From: Streptomyces hundungensis
GTDB taxonomy: Bacteria > Actinomycetota > Actinomycetes > Streptomycetales > Streptomycetaceae
Assembly (NCBI RefSeq): GCF_003627815.1
Contig: NZ_CP032698.1
Span: 1,488,001-1,552,000 of the forward strand
Reading direction: 5' to 3'
Length of the DNA: 64,000 nucleotides
The notes beneath the pieces are model-generated. The model was not told where the DNA came from. It saw only the letters and a list, made by a program, of their open reading frames with translations, and did no database searches. Positions 42,048 to 51,175 of this stretch are shown one piece after another (positions within the stretch are counted from its first letter, which is position 1; every line of letters begins with the position of its first letter). Made by a program: the position numbers and the translations under genes.

Positions 42048-43307
42048 ATGCGTGGAATGCGGTCGTGGGTGACGAGTGTCGGGGTGGGCCTGGTACGGGC
42101 GTTCGCGGTGGTCGCCGTCGCCCTGCTGGTCCCCGTCGTGTGGGCCGCCGCGGTGCTGCTCGGCATCGCATGGGGGCCGTCGAACCCCTGGTCGTGGCTG
42201 GCCCCGGCGGTCCTGGTGGGTGTCGGCACGCTCGGGCTCTCCCGTCCGGTCTGCCGGACCGTCCGTTTCCTCGTCGCGCGCTGGAGCTCCACCGTCATCG
42301 CCTCCGGGTACCGGCGTCCCGGGCCGGTGACCCAACTGACCACCGGGTACTGGTGGAACGGGTTCGGCTATGAGCGCACCGACCGCGACGCCGTCCTCGA
42401 CCAGAAGATGCGGCTGCGGTGGCGCGACCCGGCCAACTGGCGGGATCTGCGGTTCGTCGTGATCCTGCCGGTGACCGCGGGCCTGGTGGCGGCCGTCCCG
42501 CCGGCCGGGGTGGCCGCGGCCGTCCTCGGTTTCGGCGGCTCCGGGTTCCTCGCGAACGGAGTGGGGGTGCTCGGCGTGGCCGTCGCCCTCGGGTCCGCCC
42601 CCTACGCGTGGCGGTCCCTCGAACCGGTGGCCGTACGGTTTCTGCGGCCGTCGGCGGCGATGACGCTCGCGGACCGGGTGGACGAACTGACCGCGCAGCG
42701 CGCGGACACCACGATCGCGCAGGCCGCGGAGATCCGTCGGATCGAGCGGGATCTGCACGACGGGGCGCAGGCACGTCTGGTGGCGCTCGGAATGTCGCTG
42801 GCGACGGCGGAGAAGCTGATGGAGAGGGACCCCGAGCGGGCCAAGGCGCTCATGCGGGAGGCCCGGACGGGAGCCGCCACCTCGCTGACGGAGCTGCGCG
42901 ACCTGGTCCAGGGCATCAACCCGCCCGTCCTCAACGAGCGCGGTCTTGTCGACGCCGTGCGCGCGTTCGCCCTGGACAGCCCGCTGGAAGTGCGGGTCGA
43001 GGCCGACGTCGAGCTCCGCCTGGAGCCGCCCGTCGAGTCCGCGCTGTACTTCGGTGTGGTCGAACTGGTCACCAACGCCGTCAAGCACGCCCAGGCGTCC
43101 CGGGCGCGGATCTCCCTGACCCGAACGGGCCCCGACCTCGTGGTGGTGGTCGAGGACGACGGGCGGGGCGGGGCCGATCCACGCTCCGGGGGCGGCCTCG
43201 ACGGGTTGCGCCGGCGCCTCGCGGTCTTCGACGGGACCCTGGAGATCACCAGCCCGGCGGGCGGCCCGACGCGGGCGAGGATGATGGTGCCATGCGCATC
43301 GTGGTAG
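42048..43307 (+). CDS. Two-component sensor histidine kinase (HisKA_3/DesK type)
   Basis: 419 residues; ATG 42048 preceded by GGGGAGAGG. Four hydrophobic segments lie in residues 10-70 and 130-190. The HisKA_3 phosphorylation helix is EIRRIERDLHDGAQARLVAL (His within LHDGAQ), then the ATPase N-box FGVVELVTNAVKHAQ and G-box VVEDDGRGGADPRSGGGLDG. The stop overlaps the response-regulator gene by 16 bases, so the two form a pair. Confidence 0.95.
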   Translation: MRGMRSWVTSVGVGLVRAFAVVAVALLVPVVWAAAVLLGIAWGPSNPWSWLAPAVLVGVGTLGLSRPVCRTVRFLVARWSSTVIASGYRRPGPVTQLTTGYWWNGFGYERTDRDAVLDQKMRLRWRDPANWRDLRFVVILPVTAGLVAAVPPAGVAAAVLGFGGSGFLANGVGVLGVAVALGSAPYAWRSLEPVAVRFLRPSAAMTLADRVDELTAQRADTTIAQAAEIRRIERDLHDGAQARLVALGMSLATAEKLMERDPERAKALMREARTGAATSLTELRDLVQGINPPVLNERGLVDAVRAFALDSPLEVRVEADVELRLEPPVESALYFGVVELVTNAVKHAQASRARISLTRTGPDLVVVVEDDGRGGADPRSGGGLDGLRRRLAVFDGTLEITSPAGGPTRARMMVPCASW

Positions 43308-43939
43308 CCGAGGACCTCTACCTCCTCCGTGACGGAATGGTCCGCCTCATCGAGGCCTACGGGCACGAGGTGGTGGCGACGGCCACCACCGGGCCCGAGA
43401 CGCTCGCGGCCCTCCTGAAGTGGCGGCCGGATGTCGCGGTCGTCGATGTGCGGATGCCGCCGACCCAGTCGGACGAGGGTCTGCGCGCGGCCCTCGCCGC
43501 CCGCCGCGAAGTGCCGGGCCTGCCCGTCCTCATCCTCTCCCAGCACGTCGAACAGCTCTATGCCCGCGAGCTGTTGGCCGACGGCGCCGGCGGCATCGGC
43601 TACTTCCTCAAGGAGAGCGTGTTCGACGCGGACCAGTTCATGGACGCCCTGGAGCGCGTCGCCGCCGGGGGCACGGCCATGGATCCGGCGGTCATCGCCA
43701 AGCTGTTCTCCAGCGGCTCCTCGAACCGGCTGCTCGAAGCGCTCACCGAACGCGAGCACGCGGTGCTCTCCTTGATGGCCGAGGGGCTCTCCAACGCGGC
43801 CATCGGGCAGCGTCTGTTCCTCAGTGAGAGCGCGATCAGCAAGTACACGACGTCCATGTTCGGCAAACTCGGCATCAGCGACGACGACACCGGCAACCGC
43901 CGTGTCCTCGCGGTCCTCACCTATCTCAACAACCCCTGA
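43292..43939 (+). CDS. NarL/FixJ (LuxR-type) response regulator
   Basis: 215 residues. Receiver domain: MRIVVAEDLYLLRDGMVRLI, phospho-acceptor Asp in VAVVDVRMPPTQ (about residue 50), conserved Lys in GYFLKES. The C-terminal LuxR helix-turn-helix is LTEREHAVLSLMAEGLSNAA, IGQRLFLSESAISKYTTSMF. Partner of the kinase just upstream. The target is unknown; the divergent small membrane protein and the PBP are the nearest candidates. Confidence 0.95.
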   Translation: MRIVVAEDLYLLRDGMVRLIEAYGHEVVATATTGPETLAALLKWRPDVAVVDVRMPPTQSDEGLRAALAARREVPGLPVLILSQHVEQLYARELLADGAGGIGYFLKESVFDADQFMDALERVAAGGTAMDPAVIAKLFSSGSSNRLLEALTEREHAVLSLMAEGLSNAAIGQRLFLSESAISKYTTSMFGKLGISDDDTGNRRVLAVLTYLNNP

Positions 43940-43956
43940 TCCGGGCGCCGTTCACC

Positions 43957-46029
43957 TCACCCGCCGGATCCCGGCAGGGTGGTCGTGGTGAGCGTCCCGG
44001 CGGGCTGACCCTCCAGCGCCCCTTCGATGGAGTCGCGCCAAACGGGTCCCGCGAGGGTGCCGCCGAAGGCCTGGCCGACGGTTTCGCCGCCGATGCTCTG
44101 GCCGTCGAGGTCGCGCGGGGCCCTGGTGTCGCTGACGACGGCGGCGCCCGCGAGTTCGGGGGTGTATCCGGCGAACCAGACCTGCTTGCTCTCGTCCGTG
44201 GTGCCGGTCTTGCCCGCGCTGTCGCGGTCGGTGAGCCCGGCCGGTTTGCCGGTGCCGTCCTGCACGACGCCGAGGAGCATCGTGGTGATGGTGTCGGCGG
44301 TCTCGGCGGACATCACCGGGTGGCAGTCGGCGCCCGGCACCGGGACGCTCCCGCCGTCCGGCTTGGTCACGGAGGTGAGGGCCACCGGGGTGCAGTACGT
44401 GCCGTGGTTGGCGAAGGTGGCGTACACATTGGCCATCTCCAGCGGGGTCAGGTCATTGCTGCCGAGCGTGAGCGAGGGGACCACCTGCAATTTCGTGCCG
44501 CCCGCCTGCGCGGTGATGCCGAGCGCGTTGGCCATCTTCGCCACGTCGCACAGGCCGGTGTCGGCCTCCAGTTGGGCGAAGTAGGTGTTGACGGACTGAG
44601 CCATGGCGTCCGGCATCCCGAACGGGCCGGTCAGGGACGGGCTGTCGTTGTGGACCTCGCCGTTCTCCGGATAGGTGTTCCCTGCGCAGTCGGACATGGC
44701 GGGCCAGGGCATGGAGTACGGCGCGGGGTACTTCTGGTCCGGGCTCATGCCCTTCTCCAGGGCGGCGGCCGCCACGATCGGCTTGAACGTGGAGCCGGTC
44801 GGGAAGCCGAGGCCGCCGCCCATGCGCGTACCGACGTTGAGGTTGATCTCCGTCTGGTGCGCGCCGAGCCCGTAGTCGCGGCTCTGGCCCATCGCGACGA
44901 TCTTGCCGGTGCCGGGTTGCACGAGGCTCATCACGGCGGCGGCGTCGTCCGTGGTGTACGCGTGCGAGGTGACCGAATCCTGAAGTGCCTTCTGCGCCTT
45001 GGGCGAGAGCGTGGTGCGGATCTGGAGCCCGCCCCTGCTCCACAGCGCCCGGCGCTCGGCGGCCGTCCTGCCGAACGCCGGGTCGCTCAACACGATGCGG
45101 TGCACGTAGTCGCAGAAGAAGCCCTCGCCCAGGTGAGCGGTGATGCACCCCTGGCGCGGCGCGCTGACCTTGAGCCTGACCGGGGTGCTGATGGCCTGCT
45201 GGGCCTGGGCGGCGCTGATCGAACCGTATTTGGCCATCTGGTTCAGGACGGTGTCGCGGCGCTGCTTGGCCGCCTGGGGGTGGGTGACCGGGTCGTACAT
45301 GGACGGCGACTGGACGAGGCCCGCGAGCAGGGCCGCCTGCGGCAGGGACAGGTCCTTGGCGGACACGCTGAAGTAGCGGGTCGCGGCGGCCTCGATCCCG
45401 TACGCCTGCTCGCCGAAGAACGTGATGTTCAGATAGTTGGTGAGGATCTGGTCCTTGGAGAGGGTCCGCTCCAACTCGATCGCGTAGCGCAGCTCCTGGA
45501 TCTTGCGGCCCAGGGTCTGGCGCTGGGCTTCGAGGACCGCCTTCTGGTCACTGCCCGCCTGCTCGACGAAGACGTTCTTCACGTACTGCTGGGTGAGGGT
45601 GGAGGCGCCCTGGGCCACACCGCCGGTGGCGGCGTTCTTGTTCAGGGCGCGCAGCACGCCCTGAAGGTCCGCGGCTCCGTGCTGGTAGAACCGGTTGTCC
45701 TCGATGTCGATCAGCGCCGTGCGCATGACGGGGGCGATGTGGTCGCCGGATATGACGGTGCGGTCGCGGTCGTAGACGGTGGCGATGAGACCGCCGTCGG
45801 CGTCGTAGATCTGGGACGCCTGGGAGAGCGGGGGCGCCTTGAACGCGTCGGGCAGTCCGTTGAAGCTCTCCGCCGCCGACTTGGCGCCCACACCGAGCCC
45901 GCCCGCCACGGGCAGCGCGATCCCGGCGGCCAATGCGCCCGCCAGAACGCTCACGCCGAGGAAGCGCAGGATGCGGGTGAACAGGGAACCGGCCGGGCCA
46001 GAACGCGGGGAGTGCATACGGCGAAACAT
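43957..46029 (-). CDS. Class A penicillin-binding protein (GT51 plus transpeptidase)
   Basis: 690 residues. The N-terminal transmembrane anchor is ILRFLGVSVLAGALAAGIAL. The glycosyltransferase 51 domain has the catalytic Glu in IDIEDNRFYQHGAADLQG, then GASTLTQQYVKN and KIQELRYAIELE. The transpeptidase domain has SxxK in PTGSTFKPIVAAAALEKG, SxN in AQSVNTYFAQLE and KTG in DSAGKTGTTDESKQVWFAGY. It polymerises and crosslinks peptidoglycan outside the membrane. It ends 17 bases from the response regulator on the opposite strand. Confidence 0.95.
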   Translation of the reverse strand: MFRRMHSPRSGPAGSLFTRILRFLGVSVLAGALAAGIALPVAGGLGVGAKSAAESFNGLPDAFKAPPLSQASQIYDADGGLIATVYDRDRTVISGDHIAPVMRTALIDIEDNRFYQHGAADLQGVLRALNKNAATGGVAQGASTLTQQYVKNVFVEQAGSDQKAVLEAQRQTLGRKIQELRYAIELERTLSKDQILTNYLNITFFGEQAYGIEAAATRYFSVSAKDLSLPQAALLAGLVQSPSMYDPVTHPQAAKQRRDTVLNQMAKYGSISAAQAQQAISTPVRLKVSAPRQGCITAHLGEGFFCDYVHRIVLSDPAFGRTAAERRALWSRGGLQIRTTLSPKAQKALQDSVTSHAYTTDDAAAVMSLVQPGTGKIVAMGQSRDYGLGAHQTEINLNVGTRMGGGLGFPTGSTFKPIVAAAALEKGMSPDQKYPAPYSMPWPAMSDCAGNTYPENGEVHNDSPSLTGPFGMPDAMAQSVNTYFAQLEADTGLCDVAKMANALGITAQAGGTKLQVVPSLTLGSNDLTPLEMANVYATFANHGTYCTPVALTSVTKPDGGSVPVPGADCHPVMSAETADTITTMLLGVVQDGTGKPAGLTDRDSAGKTGTTDESKQVWFAGYTPELAGAAVVSDTRAPRDLDGQSIGGETVGQAFGGTLAGPVWRDSIEGALEGQPAGTLTTTTLPGSGG

Positions 46030-46235
46030 ACGCAGGGGAGCTGTGAATCATGCCTGGGGGTTGTGCGGGGGTGAGAATTTTGGCCGTACGCGACCGGGGG
46101 GGGCGGCTGGCGGGGCCGGTGGTGGGCGGGCGTTGGCCGTGATCGGCCGCCGCTGCGGGAAACCCCCGGGGCGGGGCCCGTGGCGTTGGCCGTGATCGGT
46201 CGGGGCCGCGGGAAATCCCGCGCGCCCGGGGGGGC
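46030..46235. other. Intergenic region with a direct repeat
   Basis: 206 bases between the thioesterase and the PBP gene. The stretch GCGTTGGCCGTGATCGG occurs at about 46131 and 46183, each followed by a CGCGGGAAA-type sequence, making an imperfect tandem repeat of about 52 bases. No gene. Confidence 0.5.
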
Positions 46236-46649
46236 TCAGTCGGCGGCGGGTCGGGGCGGGCGGACGTAGGTCAGGGTGTGGTGGGAGACGAGCCTGCCCG
46301 CGGTGTCCCTCGTCTCGGCGGTCCCGTAGACGATGAGCCGCCCGGGCCGCACGATCGTCGACTCGCAGACGAGGTCGGTGCGAGCCGGACCCAGGAAGCT
46401 CGTGGTCATCTGCTGGGTCACGGAAGGGTCGTCCTCGCCGAACAGCGACATGATCGCGATCCAGCAGGTCACATCGGCGAGCGTCATCGCGCAGCCGCCC
46501 TGGAGGACACCGCCGGGGCGGAAGAGTTCCGGGCGCCGCGGGAGCGAGACCCGGGCCCAGCCCTCCTTGACGGCGTCCACCCGGAATCCCCACCAGGGGG
46601 CGAAGGGGGTGGAGTCGAGGACGGTTTGGGCGGCGTCGGCATCCATCAT
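46236..46649 (-). CDS. PaaI-family (hotdog-fold) thioesterase
   Basis: 137 residues; the double ATG at 46649/46646 is the likely start. The hotdog fold shows FAPWWGFRVDAVKEGWARVS, the active-site-like FRPGGVLQGGCAMTLADVTC (GG-x-x-x-x-x-D) and TTSFLGPARTDLVCESTIVR. PaaI proteins hydrolyse CoA thioesters of aromatic or short acyl groups; substrate not inferable. The extension to 47141 is an ORF through repeat DNA and is rejected. Confidence 0.85.
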   Translation of the reverse strand: MMDADAAQTVLDSTPFAPWWGFRVDAVKEGWARVSLPRRPELFRPGGVLQGGCAMTLADVTCWIAIMSLFGEDDPSVTQQMTTSFLGPARTDLVCESTIVRPGRLIVYGTAETRDTAGRLVSHHTLTYVRPPRPAAD

Positions 46650-46828
46650 CGACGGAACATAGCACCCGGTTCGGCCGACGGCCACGATCGACCAACTGGG
46701 CCCGGGGGGAGGGTAGTTGGCGCCCCCGCCCTGATCCCGCCCCCGGCGCTGGTACGCGGGCCACCCGAGCCCGGGGCTTGGGCCAGCCCCAGCAACGCCG
46801 CCCCTCATCCGGGGACCGTGCCGGCGTT

Positions 46829-47290
46829 TTGCGCAGTTCCCCGCGCCCCCAAAACCAGACGTCGACTGCGGACCGTGCCCGCGACTCGCGCAGTTCCCCG
46901 CGCCCCCAGCGAATTGGTGCCGGCCCGCACGAGCGCCCTTCAGCCCGTCCGGCGATTGAGGACGAGCGCCCTCAAGGCGCGACACGGGGTCTGGGGCGGA
47001 GCCCCAGAAACCCGCTCCCGGCTGCGGACCGTGCCCGCGTCCCGCGCAGTTCCCCGCGCCCCCAGCGGGTTGGTGCCGGCCCGCACGAGCGCCCTTCAGC
47101 CCGTCCGGCGATTGAGGACGAGCGCCATTCAGGCGCGACACGGGGTCTGGGGCAGAGCCCCAGAAACCCGCTCCCGGCTGCGGACCGTGCCCGCTTCTCG
47201 CGCAGTTCCCCGCGCCCCCAGCGGGTCGGTGCCGGCCCGCATGAGCGCCCTTCAGCCCGTCCGGCGATTGAGGACGAGCGCCCTTAAGGC
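46829..47290. repeat. Intergenic repeat array 1 (three 156-bp units plus a partial)
   Basis: Tandem units with a 156-base period (motif GATTGAGGACGAGCG at 46954, 47110, 47266). Each contains GCGCAGTTCCCCGCGCCCC, CCGTCCGGCGATTGAGGACG, the hairpin GCGCC-n5-GGCGC and the hairpin CTGGGGC-n3-GCCCCAG. The same elements recur at 51176-51752. This matches a dispersed intergenic repeat common in Streptomyces chromosomes. Confidence 0.9.
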
Positions 47291-47306
47291 GCGACGCGCG
47301 CCTCGC

Positions 47307-47789
47307 TCAGGCCTCCAGCGCCGAGCCGCAGCTCCAGCAGAACCTCGCCGCGCGTTCCGGGGCGAGGCGGCCGCACTCGGGGCAGACCCGGGCCAGGAGG
47401 CCGGCTTCCTCGCCGGCCTCGGGGCGCGGCGGGGTCCCGATGGTGAGCCCGGGCCTGCGCTGGTGCACGGACAGGTAGCCCATCCCGTCGGCCCCCGCCA
47501 CCAGCGCCCGGCGCGAACCCTTGGGCAGCCAGAGCGCGCTGACCGGGCGCAGATCCTGGGAGCCCGACTCCGTACGGAGTTCCCCGCTTCCTTCGAGGAC
47601 GACGAGCAGGACGTCCAGCACGAGGTCGGTGTGTTCGTCGATGGCGCGGCCCGGGGGCAGCCGGAGCAGATTGGCGTCCAGACCGCGTCCGCTCTCGGCG
47701 AGCCGCCACAGCGCACCACCCGTTTGCGACGACGCCGCCGCGAGCTCTCGGCCCAGGTCGGCCACCACGCGCGCGCCGTGCTGTTCCAT
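47307..47789 (-). CDS. Cupin-like protein with C-terminal zinc ribbon
   Basis: 160 residues from ATG 47789, which has GGAGGG and GAGG upstream; the longer start at 47843 is not needed. Residues 30-110 look like a small cupin barrel (NLLRLPPGRAIDEHTDLVLD, VLLVVLEGSGELRTESG, ALWLPKGSRRALVAG). Residues 137-155 are a zinc ribbon CPECGRLAPERAARFCWSCG (two CxxC pairs). Metal-binding regulator or enzyme; function unknown. Confidence 0.8.
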   Translation of the reverse strand: MEQHGARVVADLGRELAAASSQTGGALWRLAESGRGLDANLLRLPPGRAIDEHTDLVLDVLLVVLEGSGELRTESGSQDLRPVSALWLPKGSRRALVAGADGMGYLSVHQRRPGLTIGTPPRPEAGEEAGLLARVCPECGRLAPERAARFCWSCGSALEA

Positions 47790-47922
47790 CCGTTCCTCAC
47801 CCTCCCACTGCCCGCAAGAGCGGATCGCTCCCACCAACTCCACCCGGCAACCGTAAGTCAGCTCGCGGGACTCCGTGTTCCGCAGCAGCGCGAGAGGAGT
47901 GACGGTGTCGGTGCGGCGGGGG

Positions 47923-48441
47923 TCAGGGGCCGTTCGGTGGGCGGCGGGTGAGGGTCAGTACGCGGGTGGTACTGCCGTCGTCCTCCTGAATGTCACGGAC
48001 GTGGACGAAGCCGATCCTGGCCAGCAGCGTCAGCGAGGCCGTGTTCTCGGCCGCCACCGTGGCGTGCACCTCGGTCAGGCCGAGGGTGTCGAAGCCGTGG
48101 GCGACGACGGCTTGGGCGAGCTCCGTGCCCAGGCCGGCTCCCCACGCCGCAGGCGCCAGCGCATAAATGATCTCGTGGCCGCCCGTCGCCTCGGTGGGCT
48201 TGATCTCGGCGTGCCCGATCAGCACTCCGTCCCTGCGTACGGCCCATACGGCGAACAGGTCCCGCGCGTACACCTGGGTGAAGACCCGCCGGAACAGAGC
48301 CCGGTCCTCCGCTTCGGAGGTCGGCCCCTCGCCCATCCAGCGCGACACCCGTCGGTCCTGGAACAGGGCGACGAAATCCTCTTCGTCGTCGGGGGTGTAG
48401 GGGTCGAGGAGCAACCGCTCGGTCCGTAGCGTCGGGGTCAT
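47923..48441 (-). CDS. GNAT N-acetyltransferase, RimJ/RimL-like
   Basis: 172 residues from ATG 48441. It begins LRTERLLLDPYTPDDEEDFV, typical of Acetyltransf_3 (ribosomal-protein-alanine N-acetyltransferase-like). The acetyl-CoA-binding motif is APAAWGAGLGTELAQAVVAH, and the C-terminal VHATVAAENTASLTLLARIG and FVHVR complete the fold. Acetylates an amine on a small molecule or protein; target unknown. Confidence 0.88.
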   Translation of the reverse strand: MTPTLRTERLLLDPYTPDDEEDFVALFQDRRVSRWMGEGPTSEAEDRALFRRVFTQVYARDLFAVWAVRRDGVLIGHAEIKPTEATGGHEIIYALAPAAWGAGLGTELAQAVVAHGFDTLGLTEVHATVAAENTASLTLLARIGFVHVRDIQEDDGSTTRVLTLTRRPPNGP

Positions 48442-48524
48442 GGACGGTGACGCTACGCACCCCCCTCGCGGGCCCGCAAACCCTTTCGGGCGAGGCTGTG
48501 CGCCCTCTTCCCACCCGCCCGTTC

Positions 48525-48932
48525 TCACCCGCCGCCGGGCGGGCGCGGCCCGGGCTCCCGGCGTACCGCACAGGCCGCCGTGCCGCCCGGCAGCCGCTGC
48601 CGATTGTCGGCCACGAGCCGGTAGACGCCGTGGGCCATCCAGCGCAGGGGAGGCAGGGTGAGCGCGGCGCCCAAGGGGGCCCATCCCCGACCCGCGCTCA
48701 ACAGCAGGCGGGCGACGGCGTCGGCACCACCCTGGACCACTCCGCCGGGCGTGACCCACAACAGCTCGTACCGCGCCCGCTGTTCGGTGACGCCGAGCGC
48801 GTCGAGATCTGCGAACTGCCACGGGGTGATCGTGCAGCGGGGCCTGACACGGCGCTCGACGAAGCTCGCGCAGGAGGTGCAGAACGCGCAGTCTCCGTCG
48901 TAGACGAGAACGGGTCGGGTCCGCACAGTCAC
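48525..48932 (-). CDS. DCC-family (DUF393) thiol-disulfide oxidoreductase-like protein
   Basis: 135 residues from GTG 48932 with GAGGAG upstream; the GTG at 48968 would give a longer leader with a poor RBS. DUF393 hallmarks: VLVYDGDCAFCTSCASFVER (DxDCxxC), WQFADLD, and LRWMAHGVYRLVADNRQRLP at the end. The thioredoxin-like family is predicted to have redox activity. Separate from its neighbours. Confidence 0.88.
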   Translation of the reverse strand: MTVRTRPVLVYDGDCAFCTSCASFVERRVRPRCTITPWQFADLDALGVTEQRARYELLWVTPGGVVQGGADAVARLLLSAGRGWAPLGAALTLPPLRWMAHGVYRLVADNRQRLPGGTAACAVRREPGPRPPGGG

Positions 48933-49014
48933 AGTCTCCTCGTCCCCGCCCTTACCGGGGGTACCCACGGCAACTCACGCACCGAGCGGGCGTGGGGGCC
49001 GGCGCCCCGTCCCG

Positions 49015-50220
49015 TCACCGGTCCCCGGCCAGGTCGAGGTCGGCCGCGGGGGTGGCGCTGGGGCGGATGCCCGCCGGACGGGGGCGGCGCCACGGGTGGG
49101 CGAGCGGGACGGAGAGCGCCTGCCACCAGGGGTCACCGGGCAGCGCGGCCGCCGGCTCGAAGGGCTCGCCGGGGCGGGGGAAGGCGGCGGCCTGGTTCGC
49201 TTCCTGCGCCGCGTCCTTCGTCCACTCGCCCGGCTCGGCCCACGGGTGCGGGGCGAGGTTGAAGGTGCCCCAGTGGATCGGCATGATCACGCCGTGCGGG
49301 GCGCCCCCCTGGAGGTCGAGGTGGGCGCGCAGGCCTTCGGCGGGGGTCATGTGGATGTCGGGCCAGAACTCGCTGTACGCACCGATCTGGATCATCGTCG
49401 CGTCGAACGGCCCGTGCTCCGCGCCGATGTCCCGGAATCCGTCGAAGTAGCCCGTGTCCCCGCTGTGGTAGATCCGGTGCTCGGGCCCGGCCACCACCCA
49501 GGACGCCCACAGCGTGTGCTGCTGGTTGCGCAGGCCACGGCCGCAGAAGTGGCGGGCCGGGGTCGCGGTGAACGTGAGCCCGTCGACCTTCGCGGACTCG
49601 TTCCAGTCCAGCTCGTGGATCCGGTCGAGCGGTACGCCCCAGTGCTCCAGGTGCGCGCCGACCCCGAGCGGCACGGCGAAGACCGTGTCGGTCGCGGCGA
49701 GGGCGCGGATCGTGGGCAGGTCGAGGTGGTCGTAGTGGTCGTGCGAGATGACGACGACGTCGACGGGGCCGAGGGCGGCCAGCGGCAGCGGGACGGGATG
49801 CAGCCGCTTGGGCCCGGCGAAGGCGAAGGGCGAGCAGCGCTCGCCCCACACCGGGTCGAACAGCACCCGCCGCCCGTCGATCTCGGCCAGCACGCTCGAA
49901 TGCCCCATCCAGGTGAGCCGCAGCCCGGTCGTCGGCGGCTTCGCGAGGTCGGCGAGGGTGGTGGGGTGGACCGGGATGGTGCCGGTCGGAGCGCGACGTA
50001 CGCGCTGCTCCTTGGCGAAGAACCGCTTCGCGAACTCCACGGTCGAGCCCGAGGGCCGGATCCGCGTCTCGCCTTCCGGGTTCCTGAAGACGCCGTCCGC
50101 GAAGTTGGGCGAGCGGCGAATGCGGGCCATCCGCTCCCCCGCCGGGTCGGCGCCGAACGCGTCGGTCCGCAGCTCGCGGAGTCTGGAGCGAAGGGGAAGC
50201 AGAGAACCAGCGCCGGTCAC
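49015..50220 (-). CDS. MBL-fold metallohydrolase (UlaG/NAPE-PLD-like)
   Basis: 401 residues; GTG 50220 has GGAGGTG five bases upstream. It has a Pro/Arg-rich N-terminal part, then a metallo-beta-lactamase fold: TWMGHSSVLAEIDGRRVLFD, the metal motif VVISHDHYDHLDL (HxHxDH), ATPARHFCGRGL, IYHSGDTGYFDGF and VIMPIHWGTFNLAPHP. The architecture is like N-acylphosphatidylethanolamine phospholipase D and related lipid or lactone hydrolases. Substrate unknown. Confidence 0.9.
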   Translation of the reverse strand: MTGAGSLLPLRSRLRELRTDAFGADPAGERMARIRRSPNFADGVFRNPEGETRIRPSGSTVEFAKRFFAKEQRVRRAPTGTIPVHPTTLADLAKPPTTGLRLTWMGHSSVLAEIDGRRVLFDPVWGERCSPFAFAGPKRLHPVPLPLAALGPVDVVVISHDHYDHLDLPTIRALAATDTVFAVPLGVGAHLEHWGVPLDRIHELDWNESAKVDGLTFTATPARHFCGRGLRNQQHTLWASWVVAGPEHRIYHSGDTGYFDGFRDIGAEHGPFDATMIQIGAYSEFWPDIHMTPAEGLRAHLDLQGGAPHGVIMPIHWGTFNLAPHPWAEPGEWTKDAAQEANQAAAFPRPGEPFEPAAALPGDPWWQALSVPLAHPWRRPRPAGIRPSATPAADLDLAGDR

Positions 50221-50320
50221 GGCACCTCCAGGGACTCGGGGTCATTCCATTATGGGCGGCCGGTACGTCTGTGCCGGTGCGGGGGCCTGCGGGGTGAACG
50301 GCTTCGAGGTGAACGGGTGG

Positions 50321-50380
50321 GGGTGACCACCGGCGGGTGGGGGCCGCCACCGGCGGAAGGGGGCCGCCACCGGCGGAAGG
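50321..50380. repeat. Three tandem 20-bp repeats
   Basis: Units GGGTGACCACCGGCGGGTGG then two identical copies of GGGCCGCCACCGGCGGAAGG in the divergent gap between the MBL and GNAT genes. Each can form a small CCGCC/GGCGG hairpin. Confidence 0.8.
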
Positions 50381-50454
50381 GGGTGCCCCTGGAACGCTCC
50401 TCCCGGCCGGCGGATTCCCGAAGTCCGCCCGGGCGGCTCTGCCATGATGCGGGG

Positions 50455-51054
50455 ATGATCACTCCGATACCGCCCGTAGTGCCCGCGGGCCGCATGGCTC
50501 GGCAGCAGCAGCCTTCGTTCGTCCTGCCCGGCGGGCGGGAGCTGCGTCCCTGGCGGGAATCCGACGCGGACGTCCTGGTGGCCTCGGCCCTGGACCCGGA
50601 CATCGTGCGGTGGAACCGCGTCGAGCAGCTGTCCCTGGAGGCGGCCCGGGCGAAGATCGCGCACTGGGGGCAGCGCTGGACGGAGGAGCAGGCGGCGATC
50701 TGGGCGATCTCGCGGCGTGCGGACGACCGGGCGGTGGGCCTGATCGGGCTGGCCGACTTCGACCTGCGGGGCGGCAGCGCGGAGATCCTGTACTGGCTGC
50801 TTCCGGCCGGCCGCGGCGGGGGCGCGGCACTGGACGCCACGCTGCGGGTCAGCCGGTGGGCCCTGGACGAACTGGGCCTGCACCGGATCCGGATCACGCA
50901 CTCGGTGAGCAACCCGGCGTCGTGCCGGGTGGCGCGGCGGGCCGGGTTCGCTCTGGAGGGGACGATGCGGAGTGCGCTGTTGCATGCGGATGGTTGGCAC
51001 GATGAGCATCTCCATGCGCGGGTCGCCGGCGACCCCTGGCCGGCCGGGGGTTGA
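50455..51054 (+). CDS. GNAT N-acetyltransferase, RimJ/RimL-like
   Basis: 199 residues from ATG 50455. Acetyltransf_3 type: FVLPGGRELRPWRESDADVL, IVRWNRVEQLSLEAARAKIA, WAISRRADDRAVGLIGLADF, YWLLPAGRGGGAALDATLRV (acetyl-CoA site), then HRIRITHSVSNPASCRVARR and AGFALEGTMRSALLHADGWH, a signature close to ribosomal-protein N-acetyltransferases. Ends at a strong hairpin. Confidence 0.9.
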   Translation: MITPIPPVVPAGRMARQQQPSFVLPGGRELRPWRESDADVLVASALDPDIVRWNRVEQLSLEAARAKIAHWGQRWTEEQAAIWAISRRADDRAVGLIGLADFDLRGGSAEILYWLLPAGRGGGAALDATLRVSRWALDELGLHRIRITHSVSNPASCRVARRAGFALEGTMRSALLHADGWHDEHLHARVAGDPWPAGG

Positions 51055-51073
51055 CCCGGCCCTGCCGGGTCAA
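51051..51073 (+). terminator. Terminator overlapping the GNAT stop codon
   Basis: Perfect 10-bp stem TTGACCCGGC/GCCGGGTCAA with a 3-base loop. The stop TGA (51052-51054) is inside the left arm. Confidence 0.75.
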
Positions 51074-51175
51074 CCCCGCCCTGCCCTGCCGACCCCGCCC
51101 CCGCGCCCCTAGCGGCACCGATACCGGCCCGCACCGCGTCCCCCCCCGGTCCGTTCATCTGCGGGCCGCGGTCGC

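Noticed and set aside
46650..47141. Long N-terminal extension of the PaaI thioesterase
   Set aside because: The extension translates the 156-bp repeat array (recurring GAGNCA-type peptides) and lacks a hotdog-domain counterpart.
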